NCBI RefSeq assembly: GCF_001625215.2
Contig: NC_030388.2
Coordinates: 27,144,558-27,208,557, forward strand
Source: Daucus carota subsp. sativus
Taxonomy: Eukaryota; Streptophyta; Magnoliopsida; Apiales; Apiaceae
Direction of reading: 5' to 3'
Length of the DNA: 64,000 nt
Shown: positions 44,291-55,473 of the stretch, piece by piece
Layout of the letters: each line of letters begins with the position of its first letter
Numbering within the stretch: position 1 is the first letter of the stretch
Position numbers and translations under genes: made by a program
Notes under the pieces: generated by a model
Databases searched by the model: none
Seen by the model: the letters and a program-made list of their open reading frames with translations, nothing else
Told to the model about the DNA's origin: nothing

Positions 44291-46070
44291 ATGGAAGTTC
44301 ATCTAAGCTTTCTTTTTCTGTCCTCAATTTTCTTGCTTGTGGGATATTGCAGCTTTCTATTTCAGCAAAGAAAGCTTCCCTCCAGGTCCGAGAGGGCTCC
44401 CCATTCTCGGCAACTTGCTTCAGATTGGCCCGAATCCACACCAGTCTTTAGCCAGACTTGCCAAGAAATATGGCCCTCTCATGACCATTTACCAAGGCAG
44501 TGTCACAACAATTGTTGCTTCATCCGCAGAAATGGCTCAGCTCATTCTGCAAAAGCACGACGCGGATATGTCTGGAAGGATCATCCCGGATGCCATCACC
44601 ACACTAGAGCACCCCTCCCACTCGATGGCCTGGCTGCATGCAGGCGAAGAGTGGCGCTTGATCAGACGAGTCCTCGCAACTTTTTTAACTAACACACACA
44701 AGCTTGACTCGCTATGCGAGTTGCGTCATGGTGTGATGGTACAAATGGTTCAACATGTCAAAAAATATTGCATATTAGGAGAACAACGTGTGGAAATTGC
44801 GAAGCTGGCCTTTACAACTGCGCTAAACCAAATGTCAAATACTTGTTTTTCTACGAATGTAGATGAGTATAACTATCAAGATACCGGAGGATTCAAAAAT
44901 TCTGTAGCAAATATCATGGAAACTGCAATGATATTTAATGTTGCAGATTATTTTCCCCTGCTTAAAGCCTTTGATCCTCAAAGATTAAGGCCTATGGCTA
45001 ACGCTGCATACGGTTGCCTCGAGGGACTATGTGACAAGTATATTTATCAGCGGTTACAACATAGAGAAAATAAGTCACCGAGACATGGAGATCTCCTGGA
45101 TTCCTTGATTGATTTCAGCGAAGAAAACGAGTCTGATTTCACCTTGAAACACATACAAGTCCTTTTAGTGGTACCAACAACACTTAAGCCATTTTCAGAC
45201 TGTTCTTGACATATATAGTGCCTGTTTGTTTTGAAGAAGCAGAAGATGCTTCCTGCTTTTGCTTTTTTTACATAAATAAGTAAAAACATTTAAAGAAAGC
45301 TGAGAATGCTAGCTCTTCTTTTCCAAACACTTTATTAACTTATTTATTTCTCATTTCTAATCCACTTCTTTACTTTAAGCAAGAAGTCACTCTTTTTTAA
45401 GTTTGCCCAAACGGCCCCATAATTTCCGCGTACTAATGTGGTTTACACATTTATCATTTTCAGGAGTTGTTCTTAGCAGGCAGTGAAACTAGTACCAACA
45501 CAACCGAATGGGCAATGACTGAGCTGATACTCCATCCAGACAAGATGACGAAGCTACGCAACGAAATAGCCGAATCAGTGAGCCAGAAAGGAAGGATAGA
45601 AGAATCGGAGCTTCTCAGATTGCCCTACTTGCAAGCAGTTGTGAAAGAAACAATGAGGCTACATTTAGCTGTTCCATTCTTACTGCCTCACAAGACCGAA
45701 ACAAATGTTAAGCTTAAAGGTTATGAGATTCCAAAGAACACACAAGTGCTAGTGAATGCATGGGCGATTGCTAGAGATTTGGATTCTTGGGAAAACCCTA
45801 CAAGTTTTATGCCCGAAAGATTCTTGGATTCGGAAGTGGATTTCAGAGGACAACATTTTTCTTATCTTCCGTTTGGTTCGGGGGCGTCGGATGTGCCCCG
45901 GGATTCCTCTGGCGCACAGAGTGGTGAGCTTGATGATAGCTTCGCTGGTTTATCATTTTGAGTGGAAGCTTCCGCATGACATGAATCCAAAAGAGCATGA
46001 TATGACAGAGAGATTTGGACTTACTCTTGCGAGAGCTGTCCCCCTGGTTGCTGTACCCATCAGCTTGTGA
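44291..46070 (+). pseudogene. Cytochrome P450, CYP76-like, copy 2, two frameshifts
   Basis: Same two-exon layout as copy 1: exon 1 44291-45170, exon 2 45464-46070. An extra C in the run 44378-44380, right in the proline hinge, shifts the frame after about 30 codons. An extra G in 45880-45884 shifts it again inside the haem loop, destroying FGSGRRMCPG in the preceding frame. Exons total 1487 nt; removing both bases gives 1485, an otherwise intact frame of 494 residues, so these are the only disabling lesions seen. The I-helix (AGSETS), ExxR and PERF motifs are still readable. The region upstream has lost the TATA box and is interrupted by the Helitron about 260 bp before the ATG, which may have silenced it before the coding lesions arose. 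Confidence 0.9.
45220..45419. mobile_element. MITE in the intron of P450 copy 2
   Basis: Ends gtgcctgtttgttttgaag and gtttgcccaaacggcccc are loosely inverted (gggccgtttgg type). Not present in copy 1 or 3 introns. Confidence 0.5.
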
Positions 46071-46729
46071 TTTAATCAAGTACATGAAATCCAAATTTAT
46101 CTCATGCAAAGTATTAATATTTATATAATCCGCTTTTGTTTCTGTGAATTTGGGATTTTATGTAAATGCATTTAAGGTCAAGTTACATAGAATACAAAAG
46201 GCTTAATCCTTTTCAAGACTTAATGTTTGGGGTGTGTAATTGTGTATCCATGCGGTCTCAATGTGTCATTTAAGTGGTAATTTTAGATGATATGTAAAAA
46301 AATATACTCTCCAACCATCAACTTTTAGCAAAAAGAATAATGTTTGATCCAATAGATTTGTTGAACTAGAAAATCTTTCATGTATAATTTTAGCATAATA
46401 TAATTATACATAACATTAATGGAGTGTATATCTCCACTGTTAGAAAAAAAACTTGTATAATCTATTTACATAACTATTATATCTAATAAATTTGAATAAC
46501 AGCCTTGGAGATGTTCTCATATCTTAATATTAGCTTTGTTATTATCGTCTTTCATTCTTTCGCGGCTTCCAACCCTTTACATTTCTTTAGCGTCAATCCT
46601 ATTTATCCACATCAAATCAAGGATGAAGGGGTGACGACGATCAAATCATTAGCGTTTCTTAATTTTATCAATTTACTTGACATATCAATCTTCAACAATT
46701 AATTCAACGATGGAGTGAAAATATTGGGG
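46071..46729. other. Downstream flank of P450 copy 2
   Basis: 46071-46190 matches the flank after copy 4 (56709-56830). The remainder has no supported feature. Confidence 0.5.
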
Positions 46730-46975
46730 CCGTTTGGATGAGCTTAAAATAAGTGCTTTTTGCTTAAAATAAAAAAGTGAAGTAGAAGTCAGAAGCAAGT
46801 TAAGACTTCTAAGTGATTAAAGTGTTTGACAAATAAGCAGAAGTCCTGAAACAAAAGGTAGTAATCCTAACTTTTTTTAAGTGCTTCTCTTCTTTTTACA
46901 CAAACGATACAAATAAGTGCTTATAACTTATAAGCCCAGAAGTCGGCTTATATCTGCATGCCAAACACCACCATT
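46730..46975. mobile_element. MITE of the gggccgtttgga type
   Basis: Starts ggggccgtttggatgagc and ends gcatgccaaacacc, with internal aagtgctttttgctt / agtcggcttat arms. Boundaries approximate. Confidence 0.45.
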
Positions 46976-47907
46976 GTATCAAAACAACGCGTCATTACTT
47001 GTTTGATAAAACGTGGGTATAAATATTTACTACACTATATATGTTCACCGATTTCACGCGAGGTACTACAATGAATAAGGTGCTAACCATAAGTCTGTGC
47101 TCCGTATTAATTATTTGTAGATTTTGTATGTTCTTTAATACTTTGTATGTCATTGTATCATTATATAATTTCTTTAAGTTGGGCTTAGTTTTTGGTGATA
47201 ATTTTAAAACTTAACATGTCCAGTGATACAATTTTCATGTCATTGTGCTATTATATTACATAGTAATTTTTTTTTTTGAACTTCAATTAAATAGATTAAT
47301 AGCTTCTCGAGTGGATATTTAAATTTGGGGGATAAAGTTGCATCACAGTCAAGTTTATGTGCTTATTTATGTGATTTTGAGAATACAAAGAATAACGTAC
47401 GTCTATCTGTCGAAGTCATTTGTGTTATCTATTGGACAGATCAAAAGCAGACCAAGTCATCAATATTGTCTATTATGGTTATTGTCAATGTACTTTGGAC
47501 AAGTATTACAGAGTATAATTCACATATTTAGTCATGTTGACTGTTGAGACCCGTTCATTGACGTATGTTTTTTTACTAGCTAGTGTAATTATACATGTCA
47601 GAATTTCTTATACTAACGCCGACTAGTTGTTGAACGATTAGTTATGTAAAACGACATCGCTTAACCACAAGATAAATATTTTATTTTTTAAATTACTTTC
47701 AGATAAGAATAAAATTAATAGCGGAGGGTTGTTCAGTTAAACACGGCTACTTCAAGTATAAACTTAGTCAAAATAAGTTTGAGATTGTCGCTAGAATCAA
47801 AATTTGTGACAGTGATCGCTTTCAACAACTCGAATCAGAGGAATTTGTGACAATGATCGCTTTTAACAACTCGAACCAGAGGAGTGGCGGTTGTGTAAGT
47901 AAGGGTG
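46976..47907. other. Intergenic DNA, no gene seen
   Basis: Two short overlapping ORFs near 47330-47540 lack family features. A direct repeat gtgacagtgatcgcttt / gtgacaatgatcgcttt with aacaactcgaa occurs at about 47807 and 47848. Confidence 0.4.
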
Positions 47908-48554
47908 GTACACTACAAGAAAATGGTCTATCTGCGACCGCATATCAGCGACCGCGCTCTGTAGCTAAAGCTCATCAGCGACCGCATGCAGTCACTAAAC
48001 ATGGTTGCAGATAATCTGGTCGCAAATATGCACTTTTGCGACGAACATCGGCGACCGACTTTTTAGCTACCGCTTTTAGCGACCGTCGTGGTGGCTAAGC
48101 TGAGTCAGCATTGATTGCCACCAATCCACGTGTCCGCGACCACATCAGCGACCAATAATGGTCACAAAATTTTGCGACCTACTTCAGCGACCGCGAGTCG
48201 TCACTGAATTGGCGACCGACTTCAGCAACGAAGGTCTTTCCGTTGCTAAATTTGCGACCATTATTAGCGACCGGAAGCAGTAGCTATTATTCTGCACCTT
48301 TTACTTATTGTTTTATTCCTTTGTGATGGGGTACGGTCGTTGATACTTGATTTCATAATTTTCAATTTTTTTTGTATTTTATAGAATTAGCATTTATATT
48401 GCCCATGCTTTCCAAGAAAGATATTACAAATATCTCCATTTACACACAAATATATAAACATAAATATAAAATTCTTAAAATACTATATATAAAAAGTTTT
48501 ATCCGCTAAAAAATCATATTATCAAGTATCACCAAATCCAAATATTACATATAA

Positions 48555-48958
48555 AAACATAAACACCAAGATATGCAAGCTTCAGTAACGGTAATGTAGG
48601 ACTTGAACAACTTCGAATAGTATTCCATGCTCATTAGCACAATCCACCTGCACCATATTACATATAATATAAGTCAGAAAAATAGAAAAAACTAAAACTC
48701 CATTAATGACAAGAAGGTGCACATACAGAATTTACAAAAAGACATACCTGGATAACAATAACAGCAGCATTTTTTGCAGGACTCATTATCAATCACAACC
48801 CTGCAAATTCAAATACAAGTAACAAAGTTCAGTAAATTTTAGATTTAGGTTATGCATAAAAAATAAGATCATGAACAGAAAGATTATAGCAACCTCGGTG
48901 GATTCATCCTCCTAAAAAGTTTCTCATTCTCATCATCCATGTCTTGTGAAAAGCTCAT
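48555..48958 (-). pseudogene. Captured 5' exons of an ACT-domain-repeat (ACR4/5-like) gene
   Basis: ACR proteins carry four ACT domains and are thought to sense amino acids. Minus-strand exons read 48958-48894 (MSFSQDMDDENEKLFRRMN), 48800-48748 (VVIDNESCK, then frame change) and 48647-48582 (VDCANEHGILFEVVQVL). The introns have GT-AG ends, so the capture was from genomic DNA. This matches the N-terminus and first ACT domain start of ACR4/5-type proteins as I recall them. Lesions: one extra A in the six-A run of exon 2, and a short deletion after VVQVL that creates a stop. Homology continues out of frame to about 48560 (ITVTEACIS). Only the first part of the gene is present, inside the CACTA element. 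Confidence 0.8.
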
Positions 48959-48999
48959 ATACAAAATCAAGATCACCAATCACTTAAAAAATAAGGAAT

Positions 49000-50650
49000 G
49001 ACTGAAAAGAAGTGCAGAACAAGTTATCAGAAAAGATAATTAAACTCAAACCGGCCAATCATAAAGATTTGTAATAGGACCAGAAGGATCCAGCACACAA
49101 GTATGACCAATTAGGATGCCTTAAGCTACGAAAAAAGATTGCTTGGCCCTCTTTTTTAAATGGGCACCCTCCAAAAACTCAAAATACATAAGTACCGACC
49201 ATACTATGTTGTACCATAACATAAAAAATAACAAACCATAGATTTGACACCTCCAAAGTAATTAAAATTAACAATGACACACAGGTAGATGGGATCAACG
49301 TTTTGTGGATAGATATGGCCGTGGGATGGACACACGATATATAGAAACCCTCTCATTTCTCCCGCTTTTGCTTCCGTATAGCCCGCCACTTCTTGTTGTG
49401 CGAGAAGACCCAAAGATCTCGAATTTTCAATTTTATATTATTACAAAATTAAAATTAAATATTCTAGAAAAATATAATTATATAATTAATCACATAAAAT
49501 AAATTTGGATTTACTTTAATCCTCTCACATAGACTAGTTTGGTCCCATCCTAAATGAAAATTTTAACAATTAATATCGGAAATATTCATAAATAAAAACA
49601 TTAGTAAAATAAATAAAAATATTATTAATTAAGATCTTTTATGACTTAATATAATTTGACAATTCTTAAATTCAAGACAGCATATACTCACACCACAAAA
49701 TAAAAATAAAATAATGTGTAGCGCAATCTCCGTGAAAAATAAGTGAGAATAGGCTTATACTTTTCATGTGAACAAATATATTTGTTGAAAAAAATAATTT
49801 TAGTCAAATTAATAAAAATAAGGTTATATTTTTTTTCAATTTATAATATTTTTATAATATCTAAATTCGAGAAATCTTTTGTTATAGTATAAAATGAAAC
49901 TAATTTATTAGTTATAGGTTGCGAAATTAATTCCTACACCCCAGATATCATAACATTAATTCATTTTCAGATTAAAAAATATATTTATTAAAATATTCAC
50001 TTTATAATAAAGTAACTAATCTAGAATAATAAACATAAATTATTTTCAATTTTAAAATAGGTAATTCTAATTTTTTTCAAATAATTAAATATATTTTTTG
50101 GGAAAAATAAATAAAGTATTATTAGTTAAATATTTATTAAATTAGTACATGAGACAAATACTTTAAATTCAGGGCATCATTATTCACTTTACATAACAAT
50201 AAAACAACTTGTATCTCGGTGAAAAATAAAGGGGCACATGCTTATACTTTTAGAATGAACATTAAATATATTTGTTAATAATTAATTTTAATAAAATTAA
50301 TGGAAAAATATTATATTTTTTAAAGTTTATAACAATTTTACAATACATCAAATATTGTAGACATCTTCTACTTAGCTTAAAGTGAAAATAATATAGTATC
50401 TATAGGTAGCGAAAAGTCATACGCGAGATATATCGAGAAAATAAATCATTTTAAATTAAAATATATTTTTTCAAAATATTCAATTTATGATAAAGTTAAT
50501 CTGAAATAATAAACATAATTAAATTTTAATTTAAAAATAGGTAACTCAAAAATTCATAACTAACAATATCATATAAAAATAATTTTTTTATAATTTAAAG
50601 ATTTTTATTAAGTTATAACTAATAAAAATATTATATCATCGAAAGAAATA
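49000..50650. other. CACTA interior, unrecognised
   Basis: Mostly AT-rich non-coding sequence. A minus-strand ORF of 69 codons (49204-49413) is not recognised and may be chance or another captured scrap. Confidence 0.35.
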
Positions 50651-51092
50651 AAAATTACATCCGCAACCACCTTTCGTGACTAATTTCCGTAGCTAATTGA
50701 TGACGTGGAGCTTTATGCTACGGCATTTGGTCGCTAATAATTCTTGTTGCACATGTGGTGTGCCAAAAAAGAATTTGGGAAAAAAAATACAGCGACGACT
50801 TTTAGCAACCACGTGCGGTCGCTGATATAATGATGATGTGGCACTTTTTGCGACTGATTTCAGTCGCAACTAAAGAGTGGTCGCTAATAGAGTTGGCGCC
50901 AATTTACCCTCCATTTTTTGGGGCAAAGAAATTTTGTTCGACAAATTAGCGACGGCTGTCGGTCGCTGATCGGGTATTAGCGACCAGAATTTTTGCGGTC
51001 GCGGAAGGCCGTCGCTATTGTTCAATCTTAGTGACAGACTTTGCGGTCGCTGATACTTTTGGTCGCTGATAGACCAGTTTCTTGTAGTGGTA

Positions 51093-51590
51093 AAGATTGT
51101 AGGTTAAGGTTCGTGAATGCAGAGAAAATTAGGGGTTTTCTCCACAAGTCTCTCCCTCACAAGAATTCTATCCCCTGTAATGTGCTTACATACCGCTATT
51201 ATTGGGAATCAATTCACATGCAGTTCTTGTCGCCTAAAAAATTTACTAGGATTCGGTTTTTTCTATTATCACCTTTCTAGAAGTAATACGATGAGGCTTA
51301 GCAATGGGTCTAGAAGCATGTCTGTTAGCTCAGGACTTTTCTAATCACACTTGGATTCTCTCGAACTCGTCGTAACTGCTGCTTCATGACTTATTCCAAA
51401 TGCAAAGGTATTATCTTATTCCCGATGAGGACAACCCACCAGACTCTAGAACAAATCCTTCTAGAAGATATTCTCGAGAAGATCCTCTAAACTTTCTAGT
51501 GTGAACAATCCATCGAAATACAGATCAAAGCTATCAATATTATCACAATACTCTCTGATGACAATAGCTCATCAGAATACAGAATTGAGT
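51093..51590. other. Intergenic DNA between the CACTA element and unit 3
   Basis: Two overlapping ORFs of 75-79 codons without recognisable features; no gene supported. Confidence 0.35.
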
Positions 51591-52091
51591 CTTCTAACTA
51601 ACGGTGAAAATCACCTATGTTTAAGAGCGTCTCCCGAACACAAGTTGACATCTTCCAGCTAATTATAACAGTTTCATGTAGATTATTTTTATATTAAATT
51701 AATATAGTGTTTTATTTTTTCAAGTTATTGCCCGCTGGAAGGCATCCACATAAAGGCGCCCTGTATTTTTGACCCCGTCAATACCTTTTTCATCTTCAAA
51801 TATGTCTGGCTATCAATCAAGCACCAAACACATGTCAAATTATTTTAGGTATCCTAGGTTTAATAGTGTAAATACACTATCATAGTGCAGTTTATTATAT
51901 GTATATTGCACTCATACAAGTGCGTTTAGCCAAAAAATAATTCAAAACAAATGTCTGGTTTAGTCATAAATGTTGTATTCTTGTCGCTAGCAATAAATCA
52001 AAATTTACCTACTACTGTAACTTGCAAAAATGCTTTACTGATTGCTCTTAAAATTATCACACTCAGCTGATTCTCATTAAAATTTTGCAGA

Positions 52092-52301
52092 ATGAAGGAA
52101 ATTTACCAAGTTCTTGTGCTGATATTAGTACCTCTATTTTTAGGTCGAGATTTTGTTGTTGGTTGCTATCCTTTAAAGGATATGTGGATATGGAAGAGTA
52201 TTGACAGCGGAAGAAAACATATGAGAATCGTGCATATAAATGATGGCAACTACAATGAGGCCTCAGTTGGGGAGCTTTCAGGGTGGCCTGCTGGTCCATG
52301 A
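52092..52301 (+). CDS. Unrecognised 69-aa ORF, possible secreted peptide, conserved block upstream of P450
   Basis: Open frame starting MKEIYQVLVLILVPLFLG, which has a hydrophobic stretch like a short signal peptide or anchor. It continues through a Trp/Lys-rich segment (KDMWIWKSIDSG) to a Gly/Pro ending (GELSGWPAGP). The ATG follows ttttgcag, so it could instead be an exon with an acceptor site. Related but broken blocks lie at the same place before P450 copies 1 and 2, whose sequence is strongly conserved yet carries an 11-nt difference that changes frame. That pattern fits either a small gene that decayed in two copies or a conserved non-coding block that happens to be open here. I do not recognise a family. 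Confidence 0.35.
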   Translation: MKEIYQVLVLILVPLFLGRDFVVGCYPLKDMWIWKSIDSGRKHMRIVHINDGNYNEASVGELSGWPAGP

Positions 52302-52964
52302 ATATTTTTTAAGTAATGGAAAATGTTTTGGGTGCATACATCAACAATAATTAAAACTTTTCACGTTCATTGTACGTACAAATTTTTTGCACACAATTAT
52401 GGGCACCTATCACTGCTTTAAAGGAAAATGGCGCATAGATATCGTAGCAGTTACAATGACAGTTGTTAGAAGGCGACAATAGTGAGCTCCATATTGGACT
52501 GCTTAATTATTAACCCGTCTTTAAGAACATCTCCAGTAATATTTTTAAATCATTTTTTAAATAATTTTATAAATTTAACTCTTATATATTGAGTTAATAT
52601 ATAGGATAATATGAGAGCTCCAATAAACTTAGCTCTCTATTTATATTTTGTACTTATTTTAGATTCAACAATGTCAACACATCAAATTCGAATTATGAAG
52701 GGGAAAACTAATCAAATATTTAAAACATCAATCAATAATATTATGATAAATAAATAAACATAATTTATTTGAATAAATTTTTAGTTATTTTTCTGTCATG
52801 TACTTTGTGATACATGTAAATTTATGAGGGGTGTCAAAATTGGTAACGCCTCTATTTTTAATTTCTAACAATAAAAATACAAGGAAATGAGAGGAAAAAG
52901 TAAAGTAAAACAGAGAGAAAGATTTGAGGAATGTTAGTAATTTACAAAACGTTGAAATTTGCCC

Positions 52965-52972
52965 TACAAATA
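52965..52972 (+). promoter_or_regulatory. Altered TATA box of P450 copy 3
   Basis: TACAAATA at the position where copy 1 has TATAAATA, in an otherwise conserved gccct-aaatacgagtgcc context. Confidence 0.5.
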
Positions 52973-53107
52973 CGAGTGCCTAGCAAAGTGTTCTGCATAA
53001 CTTCTCCTTCGCTTCTCAACTTATTACATACATCTCTGCCATAGACTTTAAACCAGCTAGTTCTGTTAGTACCACCAACATAAAATAAGATTCACCATCC
53101 ACATTAC

Positions 53108-55473
53108 ATGGAAGTTCATCTAAGCTATCTTTTTCTGTCCTCAATTTTCTTGCTTGTGGGATATTTCAGCTTTCTATTTCAGCAACGCAAGCTTCCTCCA
53201 GGTCCGAGAGGGCTCCCCATTCTCGGCAACTTGCTTCAGATTGGCCCGAATCCACACCAGTCTTTAGCCAAACTTGCCAAGAAATATGGCCCTCTCATGA
53301 CCATTTACCAAGGCAGTGTCACAACAATTGTTGCATCATCCGCAGAAATGGCTCAGCTGATTCTGCAAAAGCATGACGCGGATATGTCTGGCAGGATCAT
53401 CCCGGATGCCATCACCACACTAGAGCACCCCTCCCACTCAATGGCCTGGCTGCATGCAGGCCAAGAGTGGCGCTTGATCAGACGAGTCCTCGCAACTTTT
53501 TTAACCAACTCACACAAGCTTGACTCGTTGTGTGAGCTGCGTCATGGTGTGATGGTACAAATGGTTCAACATGTCAAAAAATATAGCAGATCAGTAGGAG
53601 AACAAGGTGTGGAAATTGCGAAGCTGGCCTTTACAACTGCGCTAAACCAAATGTCGAATACTTGTTTTTCTACGAATGTAGATGAGTATAACTATCAAGA
53701 TACCGATTACCGAAGGATTCAAAAATTCTGTAGCAATATCATGGAAAGTGCGATGATATTCAACGTCGCAGATTATTTTCCCCTGCTTAAAGCCTTTGAT
53801 CCTCAAAGATTAAGGCCTATGGCGAACGCTGCATACGGCTGCCTCGAGGGACTATGCGATAAGTATATTGATCAGCGGTTACAACATCGAGAAAATAAGT
53901 CACCAAGACATGGAGATCTCTTGGATTCCTTGATTGATTTCAGCGAAGAAAATGAGTCTGATTTCACCTTGAAACACATACAAGTCCTATTAGTGGTACC
54001 AAACAAACACTCTAAGCCATTTTCAGACAATTTCTTTACACTTTCTTTTTCCGAGTTTTAATTACTTCACTACTCAGTCTATCCCAAACATTTCTTTACA
54101 CTTTCTTTTTCAAGATGTCATGTTCAATTCTTTACCTTTCAAAACTTATCAAATACTCCCTCCGTCTCACTTATTTTTATACCGTTTCATTTTTAGGATG
54201 TCCCATCATTTCTATACACTCCTGTAGAGAATCATTCCCTCTAAAACCTTAAGGTGTTAGAGAAGGCTCATTTATGGATCTTATGCTTATATTTCAACAC
54301 TTCCCTCACTCGAAATCCCATTATTACCTGGCTCTGATATCATGTAGAGAACCATTCCCTCTAAAACCTTAAGGTGTTAGAGGAGGCCCCTTTATGAATC
54401 TTATGCTTATATTTTAACAACTCCAAAAATAGTGACTTTTTATAATATAAAACACTATTACACCCACTACTTTCTTCCACTATCTCCCTTCTATAATAAT
54501 AAAAACACTGTTACACCCACTACTTTCCTTCACTATCTCAAATTTATTATTAAAAATAAATCACCATTTTACCTACTTTTTATCTAACTTTACTCATTTT
54601 TTACATTTTTTGTGGTCTTCATGTCCCAACCAAATGTATGCAAATGGTTGGACAGAGGGAGTATAATAAATTTTATAATATGAAAATCAATTATCCCACC
54701 TACGTAATATACATAAGTCCCGTCATTATCTTCATTTTTCTTACTTTTTCACTCTTACTTTACATATTTTTTTAACCTCCATGCCCAACGCAAATGCAAA
54801 TATTTGGGTGGGACGGAGGAGTATTACAGAAGGCTAATGTGGTTTTCATATTTATCATTTTCAGGAGTTATTCATAGCAGGCAGCGAAACTAGTACCAAC
54901 ACAACTGAATGGGCAATGACTGAGCTGATCCTCCATCCGGACAAGATGATGAGGCTCCGCAACGACATAGCTGAATCAGTGAGCCAGAAAGGAAGGATAG
55001 AAGAATCCGAGCTTCTCAGAATGCCCTACTTGCAAGCCGTTGTGAAAGAAACAATGAGGTTACATTTAGCTGTCCCATTCTTACTGCCTCACAAGACCGA
55101 AACAAATGTTAGCCTCAAAGGCTATGAGATACCAAAGAACACACAAGTGCTAGTGAATGCATGGGCGATTGCTAGAGATTCGGATTCTTGGGAAAACCCT
55201 ATGAGTTTTATGCCCGAGAGATTTTTGGATTCGGAAGTGGATTTCAAAGGACAACATTTTTCTTATCTTCCATTTGGGTCGGGGCGTCGCATGTGCCCGG
55301 GGATTCCTCTAGGGCACAGAGTGGTGAGCTTGATGATAGCTTCATTGGTTTATCATTTTGAGTGGAAGCTTCCGCATGACATGAATCCAAAAGAGCTTGA
55401 TATGACTGAGAGATTTGGACTTACTCTTGCGAGAGCTGTCCCCCTGGTTGCTGTACCCATCACCTTGATTTAA
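53108..55473 (+). CDS. Cytochrome P450, CYP76-like, copy 3 (two exons, 498 aa)
   Basis: Exons 53108-53995 and 54865-55473, GT-AG, phase 0, giving 498 residues. Motifs are intact: PPGPRG hinge, WRLIR, AGSETS in the I-helix, KETMR, MPERF and FGSGRRMCPG. The special feature is at about residues 199-208: copies 1 and 2 read a GFKNSVA segment after QDT, whereas here a 7-bp insertion (gattacc type, near 53704) and a 1-bp deletion (near 53743) together keep the frame but replace it with DYRRIQKFCS. This lies around the F-G region, where CYP71-clan enzymes usually have substrate-recognition residues, so activity may be changed or lost. The intron (869 bp) is swollen by nested transposons. The TATA box has one substitution. 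Expression and function are uncertain. Confidence 0.85.
54156..54661. mobile_element. Nested Stowaway-like MITE with TA target duplication
   Basis: Ends ctccctccgtct and gacagagggag are inverted, with TA at 54154-54155 and 54662-54663. Copy 1 shows the empty site (gaatataataaaatt, about 28837). It hosts the TRIM-like element at 54223-54419. Confidence 0.75.
54223..54419 (-). mobile_element. Very small TRIM/SMART-like LTR retroelement (197 bp), 5-bp TSD
   Basis: Two 77-bp direct repeats (54223-54299 and 54343-54419) begin TG and end CA. They enclose only 43 bp. On the minus strand the first internal bases after the LTR are TGATATCAGAGCCAGG, close to the methionine-tRNA primer-binding site TGGTATCAGAGC of plant retroelements. 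The bases before the other LTR are purine-rich (GAGTGAGGGAAG), as for a polypurine tract. Identical 5-bp repeats actcc flank it at 54218-54222 and 54420-54424. No coding capacity. Confidence 0.85.

Larger units (their letters stand above)
47911..51089. mobile_element. CACTA element (3179 bp) carrying captured ACR exons
   Basis: The left terminus cactacaagaaaatggtc and the right terminus gaccagtttcttgtagtg are inverted, matching at 27 of the first 29 bases. The 3-bp target duplication gta is at 47908-47910 and 51090-51092. Subterminal arrays of agcgacc / ggtcgct words occupy 47925-48300 and 50650-51075, as expected for transposase-binding sites of CACTA elements. No transposase (TNPD/TNPA) frame is visible. 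The cargo at 48560-48958 is on the minus strand. The rest of the interior is AT-rich. Confidence 0.9.
54071..54823. mobile_element. Stowaway-like MITE in P450 copy 3 intron, interrupted by nested elements
   Basis: Ends tactcagtctatccca and tgggacggaggagta. Its two halves align with the uninterrupted MITE in the copy 1 intron (28773-29008). The extra 506 bp plus TA inside is the second Stowaway at 54156-54661. Confidence 0.6.

Noticed and set aside
44337..45209. An independent 290-aa gene
   Set aside because: It is exon 1 of P450 copy 2 read after the first frameshift and running into the intron.
47325..47547. Two overlapping ORFs of 68-69 codons
   Set aside because: No signal, motif or conservation; AT-rich chance frames.
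54223..54419. Explaining the two 77-bp repeats as a simple tandem duplication
   Set aside because: The repeats start TG and end CA, the spacer has a primer-site-like and a purine-rich end, and identical 5-bp repeats flank the whole.
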